Translations under genes and position numbers: made by a program
In this document: positions 22,101 through 33,035 of the stretch, piece after piece
Layout of the letters: each line of letters begins with the position of its first letter
Position numbering within the stretch: position 1 is the stretch's first letter
Notes under the pieces: model-generated
Databases searched by the model: none
Seen by the model: the letters and a program-made list of their open reading frames with translations, nothing else
Told to the model about the DNA's origin: nothing
Source: Phycomyces nitens
Taxonomy: Eukaryota; Mucoromycota; Mucoromycetes; Mucorales; Phycomycetaceae
Assembly (NCBI GenBank): GCA_022702545.1
Contig: JAHRBC010000007.1
Coordinates: 2,356,001 to 2,420,000 of the forward strand
Direction of reading: 5' to 3'
Length of the DNA: 64,000 nucleotides

Positions 22101-22884
22101 TCATCGATCCCATCGATCAAAACCGGTCTTTCTTCAGCCTTTTTCTTTCCAAGCGATCTCTTTAGCCGGGTAATTAACGAGTTTGAGGGGTGCAGGATGG
22201 GTGGTGGGAGATTAGTGCCATCTGGTGAGGTCAAAGGACCTGATCCAGGAGGTGGCAGCTTGATGGGTGTAGAATTCTCGGTCTTTGTGGAGGCTGCTGG
22301 TTTGATGGATTCTGAAAACTCGTCATCCGACTCAGAGTCTTCGGGAGTTCTAATAGCCTTGGCCTAAAAAGACAGCCTCCAGTCAATTCAATTTCATACC
22401 AATAATAGGTCTAAAGAAGTATACATATATATATATATTTTACCTTGGCATTGAGTCTATCCTTGGCTTTTGTGGAATTGAAGCTTAGACAGGCAACCTT
22501 TTCGATTGAGTAGACAGGTTTGCCAAAGATTAGACCGCGAGTCTGGACATGCGTAATGACAACAAGGTACTTTTCTATCTGGCGAGTTAAATGCTTGTCT
22601 AGTCAGGGATTCCTTACCAAGTCCACCTTCCATGATGCCAACTATGCCATATATCTGATAAATGCTGACATCCTTTGATGGTTCATAGGAATCTGGGATT
22701 GCAGAATTAGTTTATGCAGAACATGAGATGATCGGGTACCTAATCTGGTCATCACTCGACCCTCAAAGGCGATCTCGAGAATATCTTTGCCTCTGGCGAG
22801 AACAAATCGATCCTCGGCAACATAGAGATACATTGGCTCGGAGGGGAGGGTGGGCAGCTGGCTGGCAGTGTTTGGTAGTTTCAT
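19162..22884 (-). CDS. SAC-domain phosphoinositide phosphatase with hSac2 homology domain (INPP5F/Sac2-like)
   Basis: A gene of about 15 exons read on the minus strand from MKLPNTASQLPTLP (ATG at 22884). The SAC N-domain includes YLVVITHVQTRGLIFGKPVY and FGRSMFLFSYDL. The catalytic half includes WVLPIMQGAMQ, VVSYVQTRGS, PVFWSQ and the CX5R(T) active site, assembled over an intron as RTNCMDCLDRTNVVQ. The C-terminal third (KRNITGMMNDASNSLARMY; IVEISSEIVIADDEVKISGW; LTEKAIYVCSYNYNLEKVVQF) matches the hSac2 domain of INPP5F, not the membrane anchor of Sac1. Acidic Ser-rich insertions occur within the SAC N-domain (SDDEFSESIKP) and near the C-terminus (SSDSSDSDSDRDDGS). Expected role: removal of 4-phosphate or related phosphates on endosomal/plasma-membrane phosphoinositides. 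Exon borders are only partly resolved. Confidence 0.87.
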
Positions 22885-23159
22885 GATAAAAAGTATTGAT
22901 GAAAGAGAGTAAGGCTGGATATCAAATATATTATTATTATTATTATTGATTATTGATTATTGCCCACTGTGCGTTTGAAAATAGGAAAGTTGCCTTTGCT
23001 TTGACCCAGATATGGTATTGGCTCTCTGAGCTGCGCTTTTATTCTCAGTTTTACATAATAAAGTTTAAGTTTCTGCCAAATCCCCTCTTTACACCTCTTG
23101 GTCCTGCGTATAAGATTACTTTGTTTTTTGTTGTTGTTTTTTTTTTCAGCATAATATTT

Positions 23160-24310
23160 ATGAGCAAGGAACCAAGATCCCATGTATTCATGTCTCTGGT
23201 CTCATATTTAGCATTGGCCGTAGCACTTGTTTCGACTCTCTTGGTATTATCAGCACTACAAATCATCTTTACCAATATTGGGTCCTGTTTATGCTGAGCA
23301 TCTGTCTCGAGGTAATATTTATCAAAAGGGTTGACATGTAAGCTCTGGATTTCATACATTTTCACTTGTTGAAATGGGTAATTAATACGTCCTACAGACA
23401 CATTCAATGTCTGAACCGGTGCGTGTAGGCTATTTTACCAAACCCCCAAAGCAAGGAAATCTTGAATTGTCCTATTTTTTTTTTTGGTGTGCTCTGGGCA
23501 CAAGTGTCACCACAATGATTGGCTTGGTGGTGCTCATAACATCATTCTCCACGATTCCTGTTTGAGTGGCCAATCGGAAACCATTGTCTTGATAGCAAAG
23601 ACCTACAATATCTGACCTGGAGTGTCACATTACTGTCATACATACCATCATAATGGCCTTTGCTTGTAGCAGCTGTAGTAGCATGTCTTCATTTGTTGTG
23701 GCCCATGACTGTATATGCTGTACTACTAGAATTATATCCCGGGTTGAAAGCTATTTTTATTCATTTATTTATTTATTCTAATGGGATCTTTGACATTTTG
23801 TCATCTTTTTGCCCTGAACAGATCTTGGACAAGGATACGTTCTGCTAAACACTGTTTATCAGTATGAAACTTTCCGTATATTGAATGCAATGGTAAATCT
23901 CCATAATCCAACGTAAAACAAGTTTTGACGGTTTAATATCAGATATTCTACAATGATAGGGTTATAGTCGTTAATATTCAAACAAGGGGTTAACGATATG
24001 GCACAATTGGGGAAAAAAAAGAATTCTCAATACACTACAGTATACCTTGCTGCTTATATATCTGGCTGTCTCTTGTATATACAATGAGGCAAACTCTGGG
24101 ATGGCACAGCCTTGGAATCCTTGGTCTGCTATTTAATATACTTTCTATACTCAATTTTTCTTTGCATAGCCTTTATTTTTTAGTTTAATATTAGCTCTGG
24201 TCCTAGCCACCAATCCCGAGATTATTACCAAACAAAGCAAGTTCCAAGTCAAAGGCAAAGGTATGGTTGTTGGTGCTTTTGATAGATTAAAAGTGCCAGC
24301 AATTTACTAA
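23160..24310 (+). CDS. Tentative multi-exon gene for a small multi-pass membrane protein
   Basis: Three hydrophobic blocks in one direction suggest a gene. From the ATG at 23160: MSKEPRSHVFMSLVSYLALA and a span rich in L/V. Around 23405-23560: YFTKPPKQGNLELSY followed by a span TTMIGLVVLITSF. Around 23660: LLVAAVVACLHLLWPMTVYA. A clean last exon after an acceptor at 24194 encodes LATNPEIITKQSKFQVKGKG and ends PAIY with the stop at 24310. Splice sites between blocks were not fully resolved. The plan is that of a 3-4 span fungal membrane protein, but no family motif is recognised. A frame on the opposite strand at 23051-23407 is taken as a shadow. Confidence 0.4.
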
Positions 24311-25094
24311 AGATAAAGTGTAGCATAATGTACCGTATACAATATAGAGTAAATATATACAGAGTGATAGGAGCAACAGACACATATAGATGTGAGAGAG
24401 AGAAAAAGTATTCTCTACGATATTATGTGGGCAAAACTTGCGTTCTTTTCACAGAAAGATAAAAATAGGCTGCAAGTTAATATATATGATAATCAACATA
24501 ATGGCTGGAAATTTATGAATGCATGTTTGCAAGGATATAATGTGTACTTTTATCAATACCCTTTGCTCAGTACCCCATAAAAGTTAATCAAGATTTATGT
24601 TGTTTCTATTGTGCAAAGTGTACAATTCTGATTACTTTAGTCAAAAAAAATTATAACAAGGACTGTGCAAGTCCTAGAATAAAAAGGTGTTGTAGAATAT
24701 GCCATGATTCGAGAGTGTGTCTGGTCCAATGGTGCAAAACTCATGAAAATCACCAGTGGGAATATTAAACAACGAGAGTATAAAAGTATACTTGAAATCC
24801 CATTGATTCCTTTTTAAAGCAATCTAGAGTATTAAAAAACCGGTTCTTTTACCTTTTACCAGGATAATTCTACATGCCATTGTAGAAAATAATAAAAGAG
24901 TGTCAAACAATTCAGACTTGTGAATGTTATAAAGTGAATTTTGTACAGTCCTGATTTCTGTCTTAATTAAAAATATAGCGAGGGGAAGAAATTAGAGCTT
25001 CATCGTTGAATAGCAGGTATTGCAACACAAATAAAGATTCTCTCTTTCCATTCCGACACATCATTTCCAAAAAAAAGACTATGGAATAAAGTAA
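24311..25094. other. AT-rich gene-free interval
   Basis: No gene with recognisable motifs. Short frames lack coding character. It precedes the Tc1-like relic, so some of it may be the eroded left end of that element; no terminal inverted repeat was found. Confidence 0.45.
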
Positions 25095-25638
25095 ATGCGC
25101 AAAAAGTCCCAAAAGGTCCAGTCTTTTGGCTATAACCAAACCGATGACACAACTCGCGCCACCATTATACTTGAAAGCATTAATAATGGAGCTAGCCAAG
25201 TTGACAATGCCAAGAAAGTCGGTGTGAGCAAAGACGTCGTAAAGCGTGTCTTTAAAATTTACTAGGAATCAGGCTTGCATAATACTTCTACACGATCCGG
25301 TAGACCACCAAAGTTAAATAAAAGAGAAAAAAAAAGAAAGATAGATCATTCGTGAGATTAGCCGGGATCAAACAGAGCCATTAACCAAGAGCTGTAAACA
25401 CTTGGATACACATACACCAGACAAGACTCTACAAAGGTTTTTACGTGGGACTGGTATTTGCCCTTGTAGAATGATTTCAAAGCCAAAGATTTTACAAGGT
25501 AATCGATAGAAGCGATTGCAATGGGAAAAGGAACTTTTGGACTATAAATTTACAGATTGGAATGGCATCATCTGGTCTGATGAGTCCCATTTCAAGATTC
25601 GTGAAAGTCATGGGCACAGGAGAGTTCTCAGGCACAAC
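25095..25638 (+). pseudogene. Tc1/mariner-like transposase relic, cut by LTR-A copy 2
   Basis: Decayed transposase reading MRKKSQKVQSFGYNQTDD, a helix-turn-helix region ESINNGASQVDNAKKVGVS then VVKRVFKIY, the linker motif RSGRPPKLNKRE, and the first catalytic aspartate in WNGIIWSDESHFKIRE. The frame has a stop after KIY, a frameshift near 25335 and further stops, so it is dead. The remaining DDE residues are absent because the sequence stops exactly at the border of the LTR-A repeat at 25639 and does not resume beyond it. It belongs to the Tc1 (DD34E-type) clade by its motifs, and differs from the second relic at 29011-30072. Confidence 0.75.
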
Positions 25639-25925
25639 TGTGGTATACACACCATAGCAGAGTGAACACAAAATCTGCAGCCAAAACTTGTTTACTCGTT
25701 GCTAATGACCATGGCAACCTAGCATCTCAAGAATAGTTACACACTAGGCATACGTACACTTTACACCGATATACTGATAACCAGTCATTACATAACAGGG
25801 AGTTTAATTACTTGGAGATTTGAGTAATAGCATATAAACAATCATAATATTCTTTCTTCAATGAATAACACTTTTACGGTATTCTTATTTCCTTTGAATA
25901 TACTAACAACAGACCATATACCTCA
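25639..25925 (+). repeat. LTR-A repeat, copy 2
   Basis: 287 bp from TGTGGTATACACACC to CATATACCTCA, same orientation as copy 1. Left flank acaac and right flank atctt are not a duplication, and the interrupted Tc1-like frame does not continue on the right, so a deletion or recombination followed insertion. Confidence 0.78.
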
Positions 25926-26522
25926 ATCTTTTATCAAGTAAAAGCTATATTTGTCTATCCTTAATGCATACAAAAAAAGATAATATAAATTCTAAAGGAT
26001 CATTTTTTTAGAATCTTTTCTACGGTGTATCCAACTTTTTATTTTTTCATTTTCCGCTTGTTTGAGCCTGCTCTGTGTCTCAATATTTTTATATTACCGA
26101 TAATTGTGTGTTTAGTGAGAAAATTTTAGAGTTTTATATATAAACCCAGTGGTGAAGAAACCTTATAGTATTGAATATACGACATTAGGAGTCGAAATTA
26201 ATTCAAACACCGTCGCATTTTTTCTGTCGTTTAAAAACTGCTATCCTAATAAATTCCCACACTGCTAGGGCCTTTAAAATAGAAAAAAAGATAGAGTCAG
26301 AATAGTATGAGATTTAAAATAGCCATACACCGTTCATAAAAACCTTGGATCAAAGAGAGAGAGTGCTTGTAAAATTTGAAATTCCTTTTTGTAATTTCTT
26401 TTTTTATCTTTGGATAAAATAAAATAAAATGTGAGCTCTAACACAAATGAGCAAATGTAAAGATGCAAACATGACATGATAGATAGACTTTTTTTTTAGT
26501 ATAAATATCAAAACTTTGTGAA
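25926..26522. other. AT-rich filler between LTR-A copies 2 and 3
   Basis: About 600 bp without coding features. T and A runs dominate. Copies 2 and 3 face each other across it, but it contains no retrotransposon gag or pol sequence, so these are not the two LTRs of one element. Confidence 0.45.
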
Positions 26523-26693
26523 TGTGGTAAATATAGTAGGGAACTTGTAGATACTGTGAAAATATTATTTATTAAAGAAAGAATATTTTAGTGATTTTAT
26601 ATATTTATCATTCTAGTTCCCTTGTGCTTTAATTTCTATTGTGTAATGATCGGTTATCACTGTTAAAGTGTGAAGTGTACGTGTGTCTGGTGT
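26523..26693 (-). repeat. LTR-A repeat, copy 3, truncated at a LINE junction
   Basis: About 171 bp of the inverted LTR-A sequence starting TGTGGTAAATATAGTAGGG and broken at ...gtgtctggtgt (26693), where LINE sequence begins with the codons for DHIRD. It belongs to the same 5'-end variant as the copies at 31901 and 42999 (gggaac-ttgtagatactgtg). Confidence 0.75.
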
Positions 26694-28501
26694 GATCATA
26701 TCCGAGACACACAACCAGCTGTTGTTGAACGTCAGCTTGCTGCTATACAGCAAGAAAATATTGAAATCCTTGCGCTTCGAGCCCAGAAACATTGGAGAGA
26801 AAATGGCGAACGCTCTGCTGGATACCGTAAGCGGTCAATTGCTGTCAAGACAGTTCGAAAAAAAATCTCGTTTCTACGCCACCTAGTTTCCAATATCACT
26901 TGCAGTACGCCTGAAACCATGGCAGAAGTTGTCACAGACTTCTATGGAGAGCTCTATACTGTTGATCTTATTGATAGCTTAGCTATCGATGACTTTCTCC
27001 AAAGAATTCCAAACCATGTCACCCTTAATGAAGATACCATGTCGTTCATGGAAATTCCATTCGCATTTGACGAAATCTGCGCTGCAGCTAATAGATCTCC
27101 CCGTAAAAGTAGCCCTGGCCCTGATGGTCTTCTGTATGAGATTCTGTCATTAGTATTATCCTAGGATGGCTTCCTGACTCGGTCACAACTATCTACAGCG
27201 ATGCACTTTTACATGGAATATTTCCTTCATATTGGAGCTCTAGTTGCTTGTCCCTACTACCTAAAAAGGGGGACCTTTCCACTTTAAAAAACTGGCGACA
27301 TATTGCGCTAACCAATACTTATGCCAAAGTGTTCACTCGTTTGCTCAATTTTTGCATTACACTCACATCCCAATCCCTGGCTAACAAATACCAAACTGTA
27401 TTTGTAAAAAGGAGATTTATTGCAGATAACGGGCTCTTGACACGCTTAGTTATGGAGCACGCACAAAAATACTCTGTTGACTCTATTGGATTTCTACTTG
27501 ACCAAGAAAAGACATATAATAGAGTAAATCCTGAATACCTGAAGCGAGTCTTGAAACGTTTTCGATTCCCTAATATTGTCATTCACTGTATTTCAAAAAT
27601 CTTCTTCTCTGCTCATACCTCAATCAATGTCAATGGGTTCATATTACCTTCTATAGATCAACAACGGGGACTTTGCCAAGGAGATCCATTATCATCAGTA
27701 CTGTTTAATCTCGCTTTTGAACCTTTGCTTTGCCGATTGATCCATGATACTTCCTTTAATGGATTCCATATTCCCACACACAATCATAACACGCCTACAC
27801 CACCACCTGTCAAACTCTTGGCTTATTCCGATGATGTCTTAGTTTTTCTTCATAACTCGACCGACCTTGATATCCTATACCAGCACTTTGACACATACTC
27901 TCGGGCCTCAAATGCATGAATAAACTTACACAAGACACAAGCTTTTTCGTTGTCTGGCGCCCCACTAACAGAATGGCAGAATCTTCTTCGGACCAAGTCT
28001 ATTATATCATCACATAATCGCACTTGACCATCTGCCTTGATATACCTGGATTTTCCCTTGGTTTCCTCCTTAGCTCAACGGGATCAGTTCTGTTAGTCAC
28101 TTCTACAATCGGTTGAATCTGCATGTCATATCCACTCGCAACGTTTGCTCTCTCTACTTGGGCGTGCAACAGTTTTTAACTTATTGATCCTGTCACGCAT
28201 ATGACATGTTCTTCGGGTTACAACTGTCCCTCAGCAGTTCTTTGACAAACCAAGATCAATTATGGGTCAGTTCCTTCCCCAAGAATGTTTCCCATGGCTA
28301 GTCTGGCCTCTTTGTGTTTTCCCCGATTACAAGGCGGATTGACTATTTTAGATCCGCAATATCACCAGAAAGCACTTGCAATTCGATGTCTGCAGCCAAT
28401 TATGGATCGACAGACACCCAAGTTGTTTGTAGCTCCATGGATAGAGTACACCCTTGATCCTAACCGAGCACATGGATATGTTCGACTTCCTCTGTTATTT
28501 C
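26694..28501 (+). pseudogene. LINE ORF2 fragment (RT region), heavily decayed
   Basis: Similar in protein sequence to ORF2 of LINE-2*, in the opposite orientation. It starts inside ORF2 at DHIRDTQPAVVERQL (compare DHIRDNQLLTVERQL) and runs through PRKSSPGPDGLLYEILS, LDQEKTYNRVNPEY, QRGLCQGDPLSSVLFNLAFE and LAYSDDVLVFLH. There are frameshifts near 27160, a stop after YSRASNA (27919) and several later stops. The catalytic box is YSDD instead of YADD. It ends at VRLPLLFL against LTR-A copy 4. Both ends are cut by LTR-A sequence, and there is no poly(A) or duplication. It is a separate, older member of the same LINE lineage. Confidence 0.85.
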
Positions 28502-28787
28502 TGAGGTATATGGTTTGTTAGTATCTTGTAAGGGAAATAAGAATACTGTGAGAGTGTTATTTATTGAAGAAAGAATATTATGATTGCTTATATACTATTA
28601 TTCAAATTCCCTTGTAATTAAAGTCCCCGTCGTGTAATGGTTGGTTATCACTGTAGCAGTGTGAAGTGTACGTGTGCCTGGTGTGTAAGTGTTCCTGAGA
28701 TGTTAACTTACCAGAGTCATTGGCAAGTAGTAACCGGAGATCGGTTGTGGAGTCTGCATTTCACTCAACTGTGGTGTGTATACCACA
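28502..28787 (-). repeat. LTR-A repeat, copy 4
   Basis: Full 286-bp inverted copy, from TGAGGTATATGG to GTGTATACCACA. Flanks atttc and cacac differ, so no duplication survives; the left flank is LINE sequence that does not resume on the right. Confidence 0.8.
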
Positions 28788-29010
28788 CACACAAAATACT
28801 AAAAAAAATTAATAAATTATTTTATTAACACCATGCTTTGCCCTTTATTTCAGTAAGTTTTTGTACTATGCTCTTATAGTAGAAAGCAAGAAAACAGGTA
28901 TAATAGCATGTAGATGTATATTTTTATTTGTTAGGAGTCAAATTTGGGACATTAGCCAACCTAAGGGACTGTATATTGTGATAAAATAATAATAAAAAAC
29001 AGATATTAAT

Positions 29011-30072
29011 ATATGGTGCGGCCACCATGAGCCTTTATTAAAGCTCTTACTCTGTCAGGTATATTTGCAATAAGAGTATACCGTACTTCAGGGTCTGACC
29101 ACTCCCGCTCCTAAAGGATACAAGCCTTGAGCTCATTAAATTGTTAATAGACCCCTTCCTCTCTTGAACTTTGACCTTTAAAGCATGCCAAACATGCTCG
29201 ATCGGGTTAAGATCTGGACTTTGGGATGTCCAGTAGTCGAATTTCTGAATTTCCCAACGATTCTTTTACCATGTTGTATACGAGCCAGTATGACAGCTGG
29301 AACCGTCTTCTTAAAACGTGAACATTGTGTCATGTTTCTCGTTCAATTTCTGATACCATGAATTGAATTCCTTGGAAAAATAATTGATATATGCGTCTTG
29401 GTCAACAGGCCCTTCAATAAACGATAAAGGCCCAAGACCACCAGCCGAGAAACAACCCCATACCATGACAGAACCCTTTCCATACTTTTCTGCTATATGA
29501 ATATGGCTTTCTTGGTGTCTTTCGCCAGGTTTACGTGTCACAGATGGGTCAGAAGCATTACCCTTTACCATGAATCTGGACTCATCTGACCATACCACCC
29601 TACTCCAGTTCTCGATGCTAAAGTTGGCTCTAGCTTTATCCCAGCGCAGCCAATTCTTCTTTTGTTTGCTGGTCAAGTTAGGCTTTGAAACAGGCTTATA
29701 ATATCCAAAGATTTTTGTTCTTAAATATCTGATAACTATATATCTACAAACAATGACACCTGCAGGCACCAAATTTGCTTGGTGGTATGAAAAGCTTTCA
29801 AATGGATTCCGTCTCACACTCAAGCAAAAACTCGTAACATCTGTGAAACTAAGTTTATTTGGTCTTCCGGGCGTAGAATTTGTATTGGTTTTACTAGTTT
29901 CTTTTCAGCATTTGATGGTGGTGTTAATTGTCGATCGAGGGATGTTCATGTAGTTTGCAATATCAGTTGGGGTATGGTTGGCATTAGAGAGCCAAACGAT
30001 ACCTCCACGCTCAAACTCAGACAACTCGCATCTAGGATATGTGAATCTGGTTCTTTGACTTCTTGATGGCAT
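29011..30072 (-). pseudogene. Tc1/mariner-like transposase, decayed but nearly full length
   Basis: From the ATG at 30072 (MPSRSQRTRFTYPRCELSEF) through a helix-turn-helix region (IANYMNIPRSTINTT), the linker, and the DDE domain: VVWSDESRFMVKG (first D), GSVMVWGCFSAGGLGPLSF, EDGSSCHTGSYTTW (second D) and SPDLNPIEHVWHALK (E), to the end GGRTIY with the stop at 29011. The spacing and SPDLNPIE box mark the Tc1 clade. The frame is interrupted by stops near 29900 and frameshifts near 29310, so the gene is inactive. No terminal inverted repeats with TA borders were found by eye. The protein length implied (~350 residues) is normal for the family. Confidence 0.8.
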
Positions 30073-31009
30073 GAGTGATGAAGTCAGTAAAAAAAAAAGA
30101 CCCACTTTTAAGAGTGGCTCTAATTTATTTAGTCTGAGTGTATTGGCAAGGAGTGAGGTTGTATTGATCCTGAATTCGATAAAAGGCTTGTTGCAAGTAT
30201 TTCTGATAGAATTAAAGCCGTAATTGCCTCTTGTGGTAGAACACTCCAATATTAAACTCTACTTATTTTTTTTATTTAAAAAATACACTATTTACTACTG
30301 GAATACAAATTCTCGAGTTTCTATAATAGACAGATGAAAATATATTTGTAAAAGATAATGTGTATATTTTTGGGGTGCAAAAATACTTTGATCTTGCATT
30401 AACTTTTTTTTTCTGTGAGTGTATATCTGAGGCTATTCTTTGATCCCGTCTTACAAGTATTGTGCTATATAATATTATTCTCCAGTATGTTCCAGTCAAT
30501 TTATTACCTTGGTCAAGGATCCAATGTATAAGAGGTAATCTGTAAATGTAGACGTCACTTAAAAACTTCGTCTCCCTGGTTCCCTTTTCACATTCCAACA
30601 AAATTTATTATTTAAATGACCCATACCCTCTTACCAAACTATATCCCTCTCTTTCATGTAAGTACAATTTCCAAAGAAAAATTCCTCTGGTAAGTCATTT
30701 TCTATTATTTCTTTTCTGCTTTCCAAGCTATAAGGTATGCCAGCTTGGTGTCTCCAAACGGCAATACTATATACTCTTGAGAAATAAATGCGTAGAATAA
30801 AACTCCTAACCCACTTGTTCTTCTAGATTCCACAAGGCCGTTGAAAAAAAAAGGACAGATAAAATGTACTTGCCAACCTCAGACACCCACAAGGCTATCG
30901 ATGAGAAGAAACTATGGCTCACGGTGTAGACTCGGAAATTAAAAAAGGGGAGTAAAATACCTAGATACTGTACCATGAATATTGTATACCTTTTTAATCG
31001 CTTTACTTT
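30073..31009. other. Intergenic DNA beside the Tc1-like relic
   Basis: AT-rich. The first ~170 bp probably contain the transposon's 5' end. Some exon-like features occur near 30870 (a short frame reading YLPTSDTHKAIDEKKLW) but no gene can be supported. Confidence 0.4.
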
Positions 31010-31011
31010 TT

Positions 31012-31424
31012 AGGTCTGCCTGGGCGTTTAGTTCCTGGGCAGGGACGTTTCTTTTCTGGACCTACAGGAGGAAGGCACGACTTTCTCTTGTACTGTGTCT
31101 ACAACCTTTGGTGTTGTAGCACTGGCAATTTATTGCGCAAGTGTCTAGAGCGGATGGCTGCAGTATGCGCGATGCGGGCTGTGAACCCGATACTCTAGGA
31201 ATTCAGACTTGGTTATACGGTGTATGCTGACGTGCAGCGCTGCCTAAAGATCATTCTGGTTCCCATACTCTCTTTTAATGTACAGACTCTATTTGTGCCG
31301 AAGTGATTCGGCCAGAGTGTAGCCATCTTTTTTTTTCTCCTTCGATGTCAGATCAGGTCTTCGTCCTGAGGGAGATGGATCCGTTTGCTTTTTGTTGGGC
31401 AAACGGTGAACTAAGAATCTGACA
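31012..31424 (+). ncRNA. Candidate structured RNA (hairpin-rich, non-coding)
   Basis: A patch of higher GC and no long frame inside AT-rich DNA. Visible perfect stems are CTACAAC/GTTGTAG (31099-31119), GCCGAA-GTGA-TTCGGC with a GNRA loop (31297-31312), and a three-way junction at 31346-31424 with outer stem TGTCAGAT/ATCTGACA and inner stems CAGG/CCTG and CCGTTTGC/GCAAACGG. A run of nine T's (31328-31336) between the two halves could end a Pol III transcript starting near 31012. No Rfam family is assigned. RNase P/MRP, snoRNA and SINE origins were considered but not shown. Strand is a guess from the T run; stems alone do not fix it. Confidence 0.35.
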
Positions 31425-31900
31425 AAAATGCTGTACATTCTTTCAAAAATAAATTATTTAATAAAAAACTATCTATCAACCACATATTTATTTATTGGCT
31501 TTACTTTTACAATTTATAATAATTCAGCAACATTAATATTGCTATTATATTTGACATGGTTTAAATATCCAATAAAGTTGTACGCAGCTTTAGATAATTA
31601 AATCTGTTATAGATCGATGTAAAATATTATCTAGAAAGTCCGTGTCTGAAGCAAAAGTAAGATGTTTGATTCAATATTAACTATCAAGAAGTACCTAATT
31701 ACCTATTACTACAGCCATTACGATGGTTAATATCTAAGATGACTGTATATATTTCAATAATTACAGCTGCTCAGGTTCTGGGAGGACACAGCTATGAAAT
31801 ACTGTTTTTTTATAATAAAGTACTGACATCTAGATCTGTTATCATTTCTACAGATTTTATCTTCAATTAAATATGAACCATGTATTTAAAAAGTACTTTT
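31425..31900. other. AT-rich gene-free interval
   Basis: Nothing recognisable; very AT-rich with many short A/T palindromes. Confidence 0.45.
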
Positions 31901-32177
31901 TGAGGTAGATTAGGGTTTGTGGGAACTAGTAGATACTGTGAGAGTGTTATTTATTGAAGAAATAATATTATGATTGCTTGTATACTATTATTCAAATTCC
32001 CTTGTAATTAAAGTCCCCGTCGTGTAATGGTTGGTTATCACTGTAGCAGTGTGAAGTGTACGTGTGCCTGGTGTGTAACTGTTCCTGAGATGTTAACTTG
32101 CCACGGTCATTAGCAAGTGGTAACCGGAGATCAGTTGTGGAGTCTGTATTTCACTCAACTGTGGTGTGTATACCACA
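31901..32177 (-). repeat. LTR-A repeat, copy 5, with 5-bp target duplication
   Basis: 277-bp inverted copy from TGAGGTAGATTAGGG to GTGTATACCACA, bounded on both sides by ctttt (31896-31900 and 32178-32182). The perfect duplication shows this is an undisturbed insertion. Its promoter-distal end is of the gggaac-tagtagatactg variant. Confidence 0.87.
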
Positions 32178-32523
32178 CTTTTAATACTATTAACGAGCAA
32201 AAGAAAGTCCCAGTTGAAGTCAAACAAATGATTGTTAATGCTTTTAATGGAAAAGCGCGTACCGATAATTTGTGAGAGATAGATTATAGCACACGATACT
32301 CTATACAATACAGTACCATCCACTATAGGAAATTGCAAGGAGTATTGATGAGAGGTCTATTAAAATCTGTCTTTCTCGTATGACCTATATCTATGGATAT
32401 TACACATATTCTGTTCTGTATATATAGTCTTGTCAATGATAATTTAAAAAATAAATAAATTGTTTTTGGTTTCAATATCAAACTCACTTTACTTATTTAC
32501 AATTATAGACCAAAAAAATAGTT

Positions 32524-32730
32524 TCAATTTAGAAAACCCAGTTCTTTTTCTTGTAGTGTCAGAACCAAGTATTGTAAAGACAAGAAGTATCTTTCTGTGA
32601 GAGCTATTGTGACATACGATGTTTGGTTGTTGAGCGAGCTGACCAAGACGGCAGCTAGTAATTCGTAATATAGTTCCAGATTCTCAATCTCAGTGCGATC
32701 AGTGCCAAAGAGTAGAGTAGAATCTTCCTT
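32524..32730 (-). pseudogene. Orphan exon-like open frame
   Basis: On the minus strand, after a possible acceptor (ttcaag near 32731), a 68-codon frame reads EDSTLLFGTDRTEIENLELY and ends LQEKELGFLN with a stop. It is Leu/Glu-rich, helical in appearance and richer in GC than its surroundings. No upstream exon, start or family is recognised. It is probably the last exon of a gene otherwise lost from this transposon-rich stretch. Confidence 0.35.
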
Positions 32731-33035
32731 GAAGTATATTAAACAAAAATAGAGTAGACTTTAAATGTGTCTTATTGATAGATCCTTTAGGGATATTTAT
32801 ACTAGTAAAATGTGGAATAGAAATGATAAGATATAAATGCAGATACCCGAGACTAGTTATTTGTCACCTTGATTAAGCAGATAAAATATATTGATACATT
32901 TTAAAGAACAATAATATTATAGATTTAACAATTTTGGGAGATCTGAATGAGGTCTATACTCCACAGGTACAACAAGAGAATACAAGGACCAAAGTCGAAA
33001 GATCGAAATTACTGTTCTATACGGTCACAGTATAA

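Noticed and set aside
25639..28787. Complete LTR retrotransposon between LTR-A copies
   Set aside because: The interior is AT-rich filler and a LINE fragment; copies 2 and 4 are in opposite orientation, and no gag, protease or integrase is present.
31012..31336. Firm assignment as RNase P RNA
   Set aside because: A few core-like words (for example gaacccgatac) are suggestive, but the P4 pairing expected of RNase P could not be drawn.
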